From the NCBI GenBank assembly GCA_002362575.1, contig DEUM01000009.1, forward strand, positions 24,987 to 88,986: DNA of 64,000 bases, given 5' to 3'. This document shows, one piece after another, positions 7,745-16,384 of this stretch (the stretch's first letter is position 1; the number at the start of each line of letters is the position of its first letter). The translations under genes were made by a program, and so were the position numbers. This DNA comes from Lachnoclostridium sp. UBA3262 (lineage in GTDB: Bacteria; Bacillota; Clostridia; Lachnospirales; Lachnospiraceae). Below the pieces are notes generated by a model. That model did not search any database and was not told the DNA's origin. It saw nothing but the letters and a program-made list of their open reading frames with translations.

Positions 7745-9517
7745 TTGAATCGGACAGGCAGAGTATTTTTAATTTTTCTTATCATTGTTGGATGTATGGC
7801 AGGACTCTGGTTCTTTCAGGCATGGCGGGAGTCAGAGGAGAGGGCTTCCAGCAGGAGTATCCGAAATGCATATATAACATCCATTAGCGGCACATCGGTT
7901 ACGGCCGTCGCAGAAGGGGAAAAAAGAGAATGGGAGAGCGCCGGAGCAGTCTCCGGGCAGTCCATAAGCGGAATTGCTGATATTTACCTGCAGGACGAAA
8001 AGATAGTTCGGATTGTAAAAAAGCCGGAATCCATTAAGGGAAAGGTTTTAAAAATATCAGACAAAGTAATTTCGCTGGAGGAATATGGAGATGTCAAGCT
8101 GGATAAAAACTTTGTCGTGTACCGAAGGGAAAAAGGCGGGGAAATAAAACAGGGCAGCCTGTCTGACATTGTTGTCGGGTATTCCGGTACCCGTTTTGTG
8201 GCGGCAGGAAAACGGATTTGTGCCGCTGTCATTGAAGACAGCAGGTTAGAGTCCATCCGCGTTATTTTGAAAGATAATGATTCCTCCTCTTATGATATGG
8301 GAAAGACAACGTTGACGGCGACGTCTGATTTTTACGTCAAGATAGGAAGTCAGACAAAGCAGTATAAGAAAGGGCAGAGGGTGGTCTTCCAGCCAGCATC
8401 TATGAGTGGACGTGCCCGGGTTTCGACAGGAGGCAAAGGAAAAATCCGTATCGAGAGTTTAAAAAGGCAATATGGTGTTCCTGAGTACAGAGGAAATATA
8501 GAGATAGAAAAAAGCGGGACATACCTGCATATAATCAATGAACTGCCGTTAGAGGAATATCTGTACAGTGTTGTTCCAAGTGAAATGCCGACGGAGTATG
8601 CGAAAGAGGCGCTGAAGGCGCAGGCAATATGTGCAAGGAGCTATGCGGTCGAGCATATGAAAGGAAACCGTCTGGCAAAGTACGGTGCGCATGTCGATGA
8701 CAGTGTGTCCTTTCAGGTATACAATAATCTGAAAGAAGATGAAAAATCCATCGCGGCTGTCAGAGAGACAAGAAACCAAGTGATAACACATAATGGAAAG
8801 GTAGCGGCAACCTACTTTTTTTCCGTTTCATGCGGGAGTACAGCAACACCAAAGGATGTCTGGTTTGCCGAAAGAAACGAACCCTATCTGATATCCTCGA
8901 CACAGACATTAGCGCGGGAAAAAAGAAATTTAAAGGATGAGAAAACATTTATCCAATACATAAAAGAAGCGCCGGAGACGATAGACAGTTCGTCTACGTG
9001 GTATCGCTGGAAAGCTAAGATTCGTGGCGAGAGTCTGAAAAAGTCGGTTGACCTTCACATGAGGGAACGATATGAGGTAAATCCGACTCAGATACAGGTA
9101 CGGCAGAAGGATGGAACATACAAAAGCAGAAAAGTATCTGACATTGGTGACATTCAAAATATTTATGTCAGACAGCGGGGCGAGGGAGGTGTTGTGACAT
9201 TCGTTGAGATTGAGGGAACGAAAGAGACTGTAAGGGTTTATACGGAGTATAATATCCGTACCCTGTTAATCGGTGAGGATACGGTCTTTGAAAGAAAGGA
9301 TAAAAAGAAAGTGACAGGACTCAGCTTACTGCCAAGCGGATTTTTCTATGTAGAGAAAAAGGGAGACTCCTTTGTTTTTTATGGTGGAGGGTATGGACAT
9401 GGTGTAGGAATGAGCCAGCAGGGTGCAAATACGCTGGCGGGACAGGGGAAAAACTGTCTTGATATTCTTACATTCTACTTTCCAAATACGAATGTACAAT
9501 CTCGCGAATCTCTTTGA
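7745..9517 (+). CDS. SpoIID/LytB domain protein (peptidoglycan-acting)
   Basis: I chose a TTG start at 7745 because AAAGGGGGG lies eight bases ahead of it, and the upstream open frame runs through palindrome E. The 590-aa product has one N-terminal membrane helix (VFLIFLIIVGCMAGLWFF). The SpoIID catalytic region (about residues 250-560) includes YLYSVVPSEMP, ALKAQAICARSYA, FFSVSCGSTATPKDVW and a C-terminal GGGYGHGVGMSQQGA signature. SpoIID is a lytic transglycosylase that acts on denuded glycan strands. This longer relative with a beta-rich N-terminal domain may act in vegetative wall turnover rather than engulfment. Its 3' end overlaps the convergent BrkB gene by 50 bases. Confidence 0.88.
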   Translation: MNRTGRVFLIFLIIVGCMAGLWFFQAWRESEERASSRSIRNAYITSISGTSVTAVAEGEKREWESAGAVSGQSISGIADIYLQDEKIVRIVKKPESIKGKVLKISDKVISLEEYGDVKLDKNFVVYRREKGGEIKQGSLSDIVVGYSGTRFVAAGKRICAAVIEDSRLESIRVILKDNDSSSYDMGKTTLTATSDFYVKIGSQTKQYKKGQRVVFQPASMSGRARVSTGGKGKIRIESLKRQYGVPEYRGNIEIEKSGTYLHIINELPLEEYLYSVVPSEMPTEYAKEALKAQAICARSYAVEHMKGNRLAKYGAHVDDSVSFQVYNNLKEDEKSIAAVRETRNQVITHNGKVAATYFFSVSCGSTATPKDVWFAERNEPYLISSTQTLAREKRNLKDEKTFIQYIKEAPETIDSSSTWYRWKAKIRGESLKKSVDLHMRERYEVNPTQIQVRQKDGTYKSRKVSDIGDIQNIYVRQRGEGGVVTFVEIEGTKETVRVYTEYNIRTLLIGEDTVFERKDKKKVTGLSLLPSGFFYVEKKGDSFVFYGGGYGHGVGMSQQGANTLAGQGKNCLDILTFYFPNTNVQSRESL

Positions 9518-10340
9518 GGGAGGAGAATAGATGAAGCTTGGGATGGTTTTTTAAATATTGGTTCAACATGGCTCCAAGAAAAATAATAATGATACAGAAA
9601 TACATCCACAGCATTAAGAGAACCATGTAGGTTAAACTTCCGTAGATGGAAGAAAAGCTGCTGTGATAGTCGATGTATAGTGAGTACAAATAAGAGAACA
9701 CAATCCATAAAAAAGCGGAAAATCCGGCGCCCGGAAGTTCTTCCCGAAATTTGGATTTCCGGTTTGGAATGAAGCGGTACATGCACTGAAAATAAAATAC
9801 AAAAATTAAAAAGGAAACCGAGGAGCGCAGGATAAAAATAATAATTTTCAGATTTGATAAAAATGGGAAAAAGTTATTTATTATCTGTACAATCTGGTTG
9901 CCATATACTAAAAGGATGAGGCTGAAAATTATCATCAGGGTAAACGCAGCGGTTTCTACTAATGACAGGAGACGCCTTAGAATAGGATTTCTCCGGTTGG
10001 GAACTTCATAAATACAGTCAAGCTCAAAGGCAATGCTTGAAAAACCCTTTGAGCCTGCCCAAAGAGTAGTAATTACGGTAATTGAAAGAATTGTTCCAGA
10101 GGATGCAGCATAGGATTCCTTCAGCCAGTTCAGGATAACATTGCTGAGGTTGCCGGGAATTATTGACTTGACTACAGTAAGTATGACATTTTCGCTGATT
10201 GGAGTATATTGCAAAAGTGTGATTGAAAACATTAAAAAGGGAAAGAGGGAAATCATGATAAAAAATGCCACCTGAGCAGCATGAATGGACACTTGGTGTT
10301 CATTGAACTTTTTAATAAACCACACAAAAATATTATTCAT
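9468..10340 (-). CDS. YihY/BrkB family membrane protein
   Basis: The 290-aa product has six hydrophobic segments and the family blocks FFIMISLFPFLMF, WAGSKGFSSI and YGSLTYMVLLMLWMYF. The family was once called RNase BN, but it is an integral membrane family of unclear role, possibly an exporter. ATG 10340 follows GGAGGTTACC at good spacing. The last 50 bases overlap the convergent SpoIID/LytB gene. Confidence 0.9.
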   Translation of the reverse strand: MNNIFVWFIKKFNEHQVSIHAAQVAFFIMISLFPFLMFSITLLQYTPISENVILTVVKSIIPGNLSNVILNWLKESYAASSGTILSITVITTLWAGSKGFSSIAFELDCIYEVPNRRNPILRRLLSLVETAAFTLMIIFSLILLVYGNQIVQIINNFFPFLSNLKIIIFILRSSVSFLIFVFYFQCMYRFIPNRKSKFREELPGAGFSAFLWIVFSYLYSLYIDYHSSFSSIYGSLTYMVLLMLWMYFCIIIIFLGAMLNQYLKNHPKLHLFSSLKEIREIVHSYLESRM

Positions 10341-10398
10341 GGTAACCTCCATTCCAGAAACATCTTATTTTCTAGTATATGAAATATTATTAAAAAAA

Positions 10399-11250
10399 TC
10401 AATGAGGATTTTCTTTGATTTTCTTTTTATACTTTCCAGGAGAAATTCCAACTATTTTTGTAAAACTTCTTATAAAATTTGAGTAATCATAAAAGCCGGA
10501 GGTGTAGCATGCCTCCGATACGCTGCATCCGGCGCTTAGAAGTTGTTTCGCAAAGTCAATCCGCTGGTCAAGAATATACTCCCGAAGGGAAAGCCCAACA
10601 TGTTTTTTAAACAACCTGCTCAGATAAGTTCCGTTGAGGAAAAAGTCTTTCGCTAATCGTTCTAGAGTAAGGCGTTCTGCCAGATTGTTCTGGATGTACT
10701 TCATGATATTTTTCACAAGAGGGGGCATAATATTCCAACTAGTAACAGTAGAAGTATGGTAGTGCCGGTTGATAAATAAAAGAATCTGGCTGGAAAGGAT
10801 ATTCGCCGTAACATCTGCACCATACTCCTCTGAGGATAGAGCATACGATAACTGGTCTGCATAGTCAATGAACAGTGAACGGTCATTGACCTCCAGATGC
10901 GATAATGAGCTTTTCTTTTTTAGACACGAATAAAAGCAGGCAAAAAGGTCCGTGTGGGAGGTGGAGAGCTTTTCTGCCGCAGACTGTTTTATATTGATGA
11001 TAATGCGCTCATATATCTGGTCGTCCAGACTGACGATGCGATGCCTGCTGACAGGAGGTATAATAATGATATCGCCCGGTATCATGCGATAACATTCATT
11101 ATCAATATAGAGTAGTACATTTCCGGAAAGAAAAAGAAAAATTTCGTAATCATTATGACGATGGTACGGGTAAGTCTGATATCCTTTTGCTTTCTTATGT
11201 TCGCACAAGATTTCTGTATGGATGGGTGCATAATAATAATTTTCTGCCAT
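10399..11250 (-). CDS. AraC family transcriptional regulator with cupin sensor
   Basis: The 283-aa protein has an N-terminal cupin domain. YHRHNDYEIFLFLSG, with its His/Glu set, is typical, and GDIIIIPP marks the second cupin motif. A C-terminal double HTH of the AraC/XylS type follows (LTLERLAKDFFLNGTYLSRL and GFYDYSNFIRSFTKIVG). Such proteins usually bind a small ligand, often a sugar or related metabolite, and control a nearby gene. It is divergent from the Ig-like secreted protein gene, and the shared gap holds a GCGCAATA/TATTGCGC inverted repeat that may be its site. Confidence 0.93.
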   Translation of the reverse strand: MAENYYYAPIHTEILCEHKKAKGYQTYPYHRHNDYEIFLFLSGNVLLYIDNECYRMIPGDIIIIPPVSRHRIVSLDDQIYERIIINIKQSAAEKLSTSHTDLFACFYSCLKKKSSLSHLEVNDRSLFIDYADQLSYALSSEEYGADVTANILSSQILLFINRHYHTSTVTSWNIMPPLVKNIMKYIQNNLAERLTLERLAKDFFLNGTYLSRLFKKHVGLSLREYILDQRIDFAKQLLSAGCSVSEACYTSGFYDYSNFIRSFTKIVGISPGKYKKKIKENPH

Positions 11251-11304
11251 AAAGTTCTCTCCCTATATCAAATTTATTAATGGTATACGGGAAAATGTCA
11301 TTTC

Positions 11305-11358
11305 GCGCAATAAAAATATACTAAAACGCAAAGATATTGCGCAAAAAGATTTTATAAT
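11305..11358 (+). promoter_or_regulatory. inverted-repeat operator candidate and -10 box between araC-type and Ig-like genes
   Basis: GCGCAATA (11305-11312) and TATTGCGC (11335-11342) form a perfect 8-base inverted repeat 22 bases apart. A TATAAT at 11353-11358 follows on the plus strand without a good -35. This is the layout expected where an activator supplies the missing -35 contact. Confidence 0.4.
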
Positions 11359-11417
11359 ACTAATATACCAAAAAAAATCGCTTTAAGAAATTGATTTTGT
11401 AAGAAAGGATGTTGCAT

Positions 11418-12146
11418 ATGAAAAAAAGAATGACAGCGATATTACTTTGTCTGACTCTGGCAGTGTCCATGCTGGGAACTAACGATATGACGATGGCAAA
11501 GAAAGCTAAGTTAAAATTAAACAAGAAGAAAATAACATTGTATGTGGGACAGATAGCCCGCTTAAAGGTAAAGGGAACAAAAAAGAAAGTAAAATGGAAA
11601 AGCAGTAAGAAGAAAATAGCTTCCGTATCGAAAAAAGGAAAAGTAAAGGCGAAGAAAAAAGGAACGGCTAAGATTACGGCAAAGGTCGCAGGGAAAAAGC
11701 TGGTCTGCAAAGTGAAGGTAAAAAAGAAAAGGGTGATAAAGCCTTCTAATAAACCAGCGCCTACAAAAAAGGTTATTGTAACGAAAAGGCCAGTGCCGGC
11801 ACCGACGGACAAGACGCCGGCAACAATCAAGCCGGATGATGATTTACAGTCAGGTAAGCCATCGGAAACCCCAGACACCAAACCGACAACGGCAACAAGT
11901 CCGACACCAATGACAAGTACAAAGACGGCAAGCCCGACGCCAAGGGCAACAAAAAGCCCGAAGCCGACAGTGACACCATACAAACTGGTCTTAAGTTTTT
12001 TTGAGGAGGCCTTTAAGTTGGGATTCGAGTATGGAGGATCCAATATTCGGTTCTCCTTTTCAGACATGTCTTTATCGGACAGCCAAAAAAATGTCAGACC
12101 ATTACCCATTGTATCTCCGGTGCTTTCAAAAGTAGCATCCAAATGA
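11418..12146 (+). CDS. secreted Ig-like (Big_2-type) protein, 3' end replaced by inverted DNA
   Basis: The product starts with a signal peptide (MKKRMTAILLCLTLAVSML). A lysine-rich bacterial Ig-like domain follows (about residues 28-100: ITLYVGQIARLKVKG, KKKIASVSKKGKVKAKKKG), then a Pro/Thr-rich linker to about residue 189 (...KPTVTPYK). From about position 11986 the reading frame is the antisense of a transglutaminase domain, so the last 50 or so residues are not native. The gene probably once continued into a transglutaminase domain that now lies inverted downstream. The truncated product could still be secreted. ATG 11418 follows AAAGGA. Confidence 0.7.
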   Translation: MKKRMTAILLCLTLAVSMLGTNDMTMAKKAKLKLNKKKITLYVGQIARLKVKGTKKKVKWKSSKKKIASVSKKGKVKAKKKGTAKITAKVAGKKLVCKVKVKKKRVIKPSNKPAPTKKVIVTKRPVPAPTDKTPATIKPDDDLQSGKPSETPDTKPTTATSPTPMTSTKTASPTPRATKSPKPTVTPYKLVLSFFEEAFKLGFEYGGSNIRFSFSDMSLSDSQKNVRPLPIVSPVLSKVASK

Positions 12147-12550
12147 TAATATTGGTCATAAATTTTAACGAGATTCCAGACATGTGCTTCTCCATTAACC
12201 TCTCCTGTAATCTCATATACTTCAATATTCATCTGGTTGAGTGTATATGCCATGACAAGGGAGTAATTTTGACAGATTCCCTTATTGTGGAAAAGTGTAT
12301 CTTCAATTGAGGGGATTTTGTCTTTCTTTAGAGCTTCATAGTCATATTTTATGTTACCTGCCCAATATGAATATATACCAATTGTTTTTTCAAATTCATT
12401 GCAGTCGGTATTTTCATATTTATTGATTAAATCCAGTATGATTTTTTCTGCTTTCGCAATTTGTTTCTCATGCTCCTGTTTGGAAGAATACCTGTATTTG
12501 ATATGTAACGTATGCCCATTATGTGAAACATCAAAATCGTTAACTGCCAA
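11986..12550 (-). pseudogene. inverted transglutaminase-domain fragment without native start or end
   Basis: On the minus strand this encodes about 188 residues of a transglutaminase-like domain with an intact Cys-His-Asp triad: Cys in NKGICQNYSL, His in GEAHVWNLV and Asp in YHLDATFES. There is no ribosome site or ATG. The open frame begins at a TTG in AT-rich DNA, and downstream of 11986 it reads through the antisense of the Pro/Thr linker of the neighbouring gene. Both fragments end at the same point, which is best explained by inversion of the 3' part of one Ig-like/transglutaminase gene. Confidence 0.6.
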
Positions 12551-12627
12551 ACGTACAAATATATTATAAAAAAGAGAAATTTTAGAAAAAATTTTTTCCC
12601 CAGACAGCTATAAAATAAAATCTACCC

Positions 12628-12656
12628 TTTTATCCGGCGTAGGAATTTGTTATACT
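12628..12656 (+). promoter_or_regulatory. probable promoter of the HD-GYP gene
   Basis: TTTTAT at 12628-12633 and TATACT at 12651-12656 are spaced by 17 bases, about 40 bases before the ATG. Confidence 0.5.
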
Positions 12657-12697
12657 TATATATAGCATGATTACATTGTTTTTTTGAGGAGAAGTGG

Positions 12698-14413
12698 ATG
12701 AAAAATAAGTTTACAGAGAGAGGTGTGGGAAAGGACAGGCATCACAAGCGTCAATACATCATGACATTGATTGTAACATTAGCTGCCTTAACAATTATTG
12801 TAGGATATACGTTTGGTTCTTTTTATAGAATCACAAGGCAGGATGCTGTCACGTTGGGAGAAAATGCGGTGACAAGGGAAGCAGCGCAAATGAATAATTT
12901 CTTGCTGAGGGGCACAGATGTTACGCAGGTGACAAAGATGACGGTAAGCTATATGCTGGAAAACGGTGCTAGCAGTAAGGAAATTGAGGCATTTCTGAAA
13001 CGGCAGTCAGATGATTATAAAGAAAGTATATCTTCTGATTTTACGGGGATTTATGGCTGGTTTAATGGTGAGTACATAGATGGCAGTGGATGGGTTCCGC
13101 CAAAAGATTATGTCCCGAAAGAAAGACCGTGGTATACAGAGGCACAGCGGGGAAATGGTGATCTGGTAATGGTGTCACCGTACCTTGATTCAAAGACAAA
13201 TACAATACTTTTTTCTGTGGCGCAGGTGTTAGATGATGGAGACAGTGTAATCTCATTTGATATCGCAATGGACGAAGTGCAGACCATTGCGGAGAGTATT
13301 CAATTAAACGGAAATGGTTATGGATTTGTTGTAGATGACCAGGGAATGGTGGTAGCACATCACGATGAGTGGGAAAAGGGAAAAAATTATCTGAAGGATG
13401 AAGAACAGGTTGGCGGCGATATGCAGAAACTTGTACAGCGCGTATATCGTAACAAGGGGAAAGAAAATACCTCTTTTGAAATGACAGTAAAGGGCGAGGA
13501 GTGTTTTGTATTCTCTAAGAGAGTACAGGAAAAATGGAATGTCATATTGATTGTCAATTATGTGGACTTGTACGAGAAGATTCGGAATAATCTTATACGA
13601 AACATTGCTATATCGTTACTGATTTTTTTGGTGGTAGTTTATTTCTGTACAATGAGTTACCGCAACCGTCTGCGCGCGATGCACTATGCCGAACGGCTGA
13701 AGGAATCACAATGCACTTTAGAGGACCGGGTAAATGAGCAGACAAGGGAGATTAGGGAGCAGTCAGAACAAATGGTACAGATGCAGGAAAGTGTCATTGA
13801 CGGAATGGCGACACTGATTGAGAGCCGTGATGGCAATACTGGGGAACATGTGCGAAATACAAAACGATATGTGGCGATGATGGTACAATATATGTATGAT
13901 CACCATATGCATACGGATGAGATTGATTCGGATTACATGACACAGATTTGCAATGCAGCACCGTTGCATGATGTGGGAAAGATTATGATATCCGATATGA
14001 TTCTCAATAAACCGGGGCATTTTACACCGGAAGAATTTGCTGTAATGCAGACCCATTCTGAAATTGGGGGTAATATTGTCAAAGATGTTCTGGGCAACAG
14101 CACGAATCCGGATTTGATTAAGATATCTTCCGATGTAGCCCATTATCATCATGAAAAATGGGATGGGACGGGATATCCAAACGGCCTGAAGGGAGAGGAA
14201 ATCCCATTGAGCGCCCGGATTATGGCGGTAGCGGATGTATTCGATGCTTTGGTGTCTAAACGGGTGTATAAAGATGCCATGGATATTGAGGAGGCGTACC
14301 GCATTTTGGAGAAGGATGCAGGGACACATTTTGATCCAGAGTTAGTGCAGGTCTTTGTGGCAATCAAAGCTCAGATACTTGCATATCTAAATGGTGTGAA
14401 GGGAGAAGAATAA
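12698..14413 (+). CDS. membrane sensor HD-GYP phosphodiesterase
   Basis: The 571-aa protein probably hydrolyses cyclic di-GMP or a related cyclic dinucleotide. It has a transmembrane helix near residues 25-45, an extracellular Cache-type sensor (GYGFVVDDQGMVVAHHDEW is typical), and a second helix near 300-320. A short coiled coil follows, then a C-terminal HD-GYP domain with the HD pair in APLHDVGK (about residue 425) and HHEKWDGTGYPNG (about 485), both complete. ATG 12698 follows TGAGGAGAAG. No GGDEF partner is adjacent. Cache domains usually sense small extracellular metabolites. Confidence 0.95.
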   Translation: MKNKFTERGVGKDRHHKRQYIMTLIVTLAALTIIVGYTFGSFYRITRQDAVTLGENAVTREAAQMNNFLLRGTDVTQVTKMTVSYMLENGASSKEIEAFLKRQSDDYKESISSDFTGIYGWFNGEYIDGSGWVPPKDYVPKERPWYTEAQRGNGDLVMVSPYLDSKTNTILFSVAQVLDDGDSVISFDIAMDEVQTIAESIQLNGNGYGFVVDDQGMVVAHHDEWEKGKNYLKDEEQVGGDMQKLVQRVYRNKGKENTSFEMTVKGEECFVFSKRVQEKWNVILIVNYVDLYEKIRNNLIRNIAISLLIFLVVVYFCTMSYRNRLRAMHYAERLKESQCTLEDRVNEQTREIREQSEQMVQMQESVIDGMATLIESRDGNTGEHVRNTKRYVAMMVQYMYDHHMHTDEIDSDYMTQICNAAPLHDVGKIMISDMILNKPGHFTPEEFAVMQTHSEIGGNIVKDVLGNSTNPDLIKISSDVAHYHHEKWDGTGYPNGLKGEEIPLSARIMAVADVFDALVSKRVYKDAMDIEEAYRILEKDAGTHFDPELVQVFVAIKAQILAYLNGVKGEE

Positions 14414-14642
14414 TACAACAAGATCCTTTCAAGGAATATTTAAGAGAGTCTGAACCTGACAAGGTTAGCAAAGGTTACAAGTGTTTGGAAGAAGCACAGT
14501 AATGGAACTTTTGAAACTGAAAAGTTCTGGAGCTTCTAAGTTGATTTCAAACTTACGGCAGGCAGATGTTATTGAACCGGTAACTGGCTACGGAAAAGGG
14601 AAGTACAGGTTTAGGAAAGAGGATAGGAGAAGAAAAAAATAA
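14413..14642 (+). pseudogene. relic of a Fic-family gene
   Basis: Two short open pieces survive. One (14413-14502) reads DPFKEYLRESEPDKVSKGY, which resembles the N-terminus of Fic/DOC proteins. The second (ATG 14502 to TAA 14642) reads LKLKSSGASKLISNLRQADV, then EPVTGYGKGKYRF, which resembles the winged-helix tail of the same kind of protein. The Fic core with its HPFxxGNGR motif is absent. A large internal deletion is the simplest explanation. The assignment rests on remembered family resemblance. Confidence 0.45.
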
Positions 14643-14662
14643 TTTGACAGGAGGGAAAGTGT

Positions 14663-15241
14663 ATGCAGATAACAAGGGAAAATTATTCGCAGTATGCAAA
14701 TATGATACAGCAGATGCTGGGCGGAAAAAAAGGAATTGGCAGCCCATATGATGATTGTGATTATGGAAATTTCGCACTGCGGTTTAAGCCGGTTGATATT
14801 AAATTTGTAAAGCCGAATTGGGATAACATTATGACGAAACGCAGTAAGCCCGCTATGTCAGAACAAGAATTTAAGGAAGCCATAAAGGAGTTAGCAAGGA
14901 AAGAATTTGCTACCGGGAAGCGGGATGACGCAGCATACAGGAAACTGTGCATGCAGCATGGCGAAACGGTATCGCCGGACAGAAAAGCTCTTTATGAATC
15001 AAGCATGAGAAAGACCGGTGGGAAGATGAATGCGGCTTGTATGTTCTGGGATGCAAAGGGGAACAAGTCGTTGTCGTATCATCCTCTCACAGGACACTGG
15101 AAAGCGATAAGTACAGATGAGGAATTTGCAAGGGCAAGGGTGTTTACCGCTATTTATAATGACGAGCTGGCGCGTCTGAAAGCAGGCACAAAAGAGGCAG
15201 CTGCCAGCGAGATGGGAAGTACAGTTGATTATATGATTTAA
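14663..15241 (+). CDS. hypothetical soluble protein
   Basis: The 192-aa product has no signal peptide or membrane helix and no family I recognise. The middle is helical and charged (SEQEFKEAIKELARKEFA), and the C-terminal half contains a WDAKGNKSLSYHP block. ATG 14663 has a strong GACAGGAGG site. It is followed after 29 bases by a smaller AT-rich gene, so the two may form a pair. Confidence 0.65.
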   Translation: MQITRENYSQYANMIQQMLGGKKGIGSPYDDCDYGNFALRFKPVDIKFVKPNWDNIMTKRSKPAMSEQEFKEAIKELARKEFATGKRDDAAYRKLCMQHGETVSPDRKALYESSMRKTGGKMNAACMFWDAKGNKSLSYHPLTGHWKAISTDEEFARARVFTAIYNDELARLKAGTKEAAASEMGSTVDYMI

Positions 15242-15270
15242 GTCCAAGTGCGATTGAGAGCGAGGTAATA

Positions 15271-15693
15271 ATGAAATTAGTTGATTATACAGGAAAAATG
15301 AATAGTCATAATGAATATTTGGAGACAATTAAGCAGTTAGAAAAGAAAAGTAAGTACATTGAATATGTATTGGTAGACGAGGATGAGATTGGATTTACAG
15401 AGAGATTTACAGAGTCTATTGTGGAAGTGAGGGAAAAAAATAAATGGTGGGGTACAAAGTCTAGTGGGAAATGTAAAGTATACAGAATAAAAGCTTCGAA
15501 AGAGATGTTTAAGTTTTTGAAACAATTTGAAACTTTTTGTAAGTGTATTTTTTCTGACCAGCAAGGTGATACCGTAGAAAATACGGACTTTGGTATCAAT
15601 GATATTGCTTTTTTCGATGATAAAGAACTGCCATTATTATTTACAACTACGCATGAGGGGTATGTTACAATAAGGGATGACTTATTTAGATAA
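15271..15693 (+). CDS. hypothetical protein, possible immunity-type partner
   Basis: The 140-aa product is acidic and lysine-rich, with no signal peptide. It is clearly more AT-rich than the housekeeping genes around it. Size, composition and position next to another orphan gene recall immunity or antitoxin proteins, but there is no motif to support this. ATG 15271 follows GCGAGGT. Confidence 0.6.
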   Translation: MKLVDYTGKMNSHNEYLETIKQLEKKSKYIEYVLVDEDEIGFTERFTESIVEVREKNKWWGTKSSGKCKVYRIKASKEMFKFLKQFETFCKCIFSDQQGDTVENTDFGINDIAFFDDKELPLLFTTTHEGYVTIRDDLFR

Positions 15694-15763
15694 TACTGTT
15701 TTGGTAAATCGGGAAAGGTACACTATAAATATAAAGATTAGAATGAAAAAGCACCTTGCGGGC

Positions 15764-15793
15764 TTGACACAGGTGGAGTTTATGTGTTACAGT
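15764..15793 (+). promoter_or_regulatory. pheST T-box promoter
   Basis: Consensus TTGACA at 15764-15769 and TACAGT at 15788-15793 with an 18-base spacer. The promoter lies directly ahead of the T-box leader. Confidence 0.65.
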
Positions 15794-16085
15794 TAGAAAC
15801 AATAAAGACGTTGATGGTGCAGACGATATGTCCATAGATTACTATTTTCCATCAGAGAGACGGAATCATCGGCTGAAAGTTCCGTCAGGTTCAGATAGTA
15901 GTTGAATTTCCCACCGGAGTCTCGTTGCTGAACGGTATAAAAAATATACCAACTAGGGAGCGACGGATGATACACGTTATCGTATCAATGAGAGTCTGTC
16001 AGTAAAAGAAAATTGGCAGGAATATGGGTGGTACCGCGGATTATTTTCGTCCCTTGCACATAGTGATATGAGCAAGGGACTTTTT
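15794..16085 (+). promoter_or_regulatory. T-box riboswitch (Phe, specifier TTC)
   Basis: The leader holds the conserved T-box sequence GGGTGGTACCGCGG (16026-16039) of the antiterminator. It also has the Stem I distal features CAGAGAGAC and GCTGAAAG (about 15854-15886). The likely specifier is TTC at 15908-15910 in GAATTTCCCACC, which reads phenylalanine and fits the downstream pheST. Uncharged tRNA-Phe should bind and stabilise the antiterminator, allowing transcription into pheS. Confidence 0.93.
16049..16085 (+). terminator. T-box attenuator terminator
   Basis: GTCCCTTGC pairs with GCAAGGGAC and is followed by TTTTT. It overlaps the antiterminator's 3' strand, as in other T-box leaders. 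Confidence 0.9.
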
Positions 16086-16093
16086 GCGCGTAA

Positions 16094-16224
16094 GCAATGA
16101 GCCGTGCGGCAAGGGATAAAACAGCTCCTTGTGCTTGCACAAAAGAAGCTGTTTTATTCCTTTGCCATAGGGCGAAGCCCGCGACTGAGCGAACTATGTT
16201 CGCTCAGTGCGCACGGCTTATTGC
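16094..16224. repeat. cloverleaf-like palindrome C
   Basis: The outer arms are 16094-16108 and 16209-16224 (GCAATGAGCCGTGCG against GCGCACGGCTTATTGC). They enclose a long hairpin (16108-16128 with 16145-16166) and a perfect 11-base hairpin ACTGAGCGAAC-TAT-GTTCGCTCAGT (16184-16208). It sits between the T-box terminator and pheS, where nothing is normally needed. Confidence 0.75.
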
Positions 16225-16228
16225 CGTT

Positions 16229-16278
16229 GAAGTGCGCATGGCGCATAGCTGTAGAAGTGCGCACGGCGCATAGCTGTA
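16229..16278 (+). repeat. two tandem 25-base repeats in the pheS leader
   Basis: GAAGTGCGCA(T/C)GGCGCATAGCTGTA occurs twice in tandem (16229-16253 and 16254-16278) with one difference. Each unit contains a GCGCA/TGCGC-type inverted element. Confidence 0.8.
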
Positions 16279-16306
16279 GGAGGCAGAATAGCAGAAATGG
16301 AGGGAA

Positions 16307-16330
16307 GAGTGAAAAATAAATTTTTCACTC
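16307..16330 (+). other. perfect 10-base hairpin in the pheS leader
   Basis: GAGTGAAAAA and TTTTTCACTC are separated by TAAA. There is a T-run within the stem but no poly-T after it, so it is not a typical terminator. Confidence 0.6.
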
Positions 16331-16332
16331 AG

Positions 16333-16384
16333 GAAGTTTGTGCGCACACGCCCAAACTTCTTTATGTACAATAAGGCGTGTGCG
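16333..16384 (+). promoter_or_regulatory. H-type pseudoknot candidate before pheS
   Basis: GAAGTTTG (16333-16340) pairs with CAAACTTC (16353-16360). The 12-base loop between them contains CGCACACGCC (16343-16352), which pairs perfectly with GGCGTGTGCG (16375-16384). The two stems form classic pseudoknot geometry, ending four bases before the GAGGGAA ribosome site of pheS. It could modulate translation of pheS. Confidence 0.5.

Noticed and set aside
11360..11985. C-terminal half of the long minus-strand frame (Val/Gly/Phe-rich)
   Set aside because: It is the antisense of the Pro/Thr linker and the Lys-rich Ig domain, so its hydrophobic look is an artefact.
16104..16319. Short plus-strand frame between the T-box and pheS
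   Set aside because: It is made entirely of palindrome C and the 25-base repeats, and has no ribosome site or conserved product.
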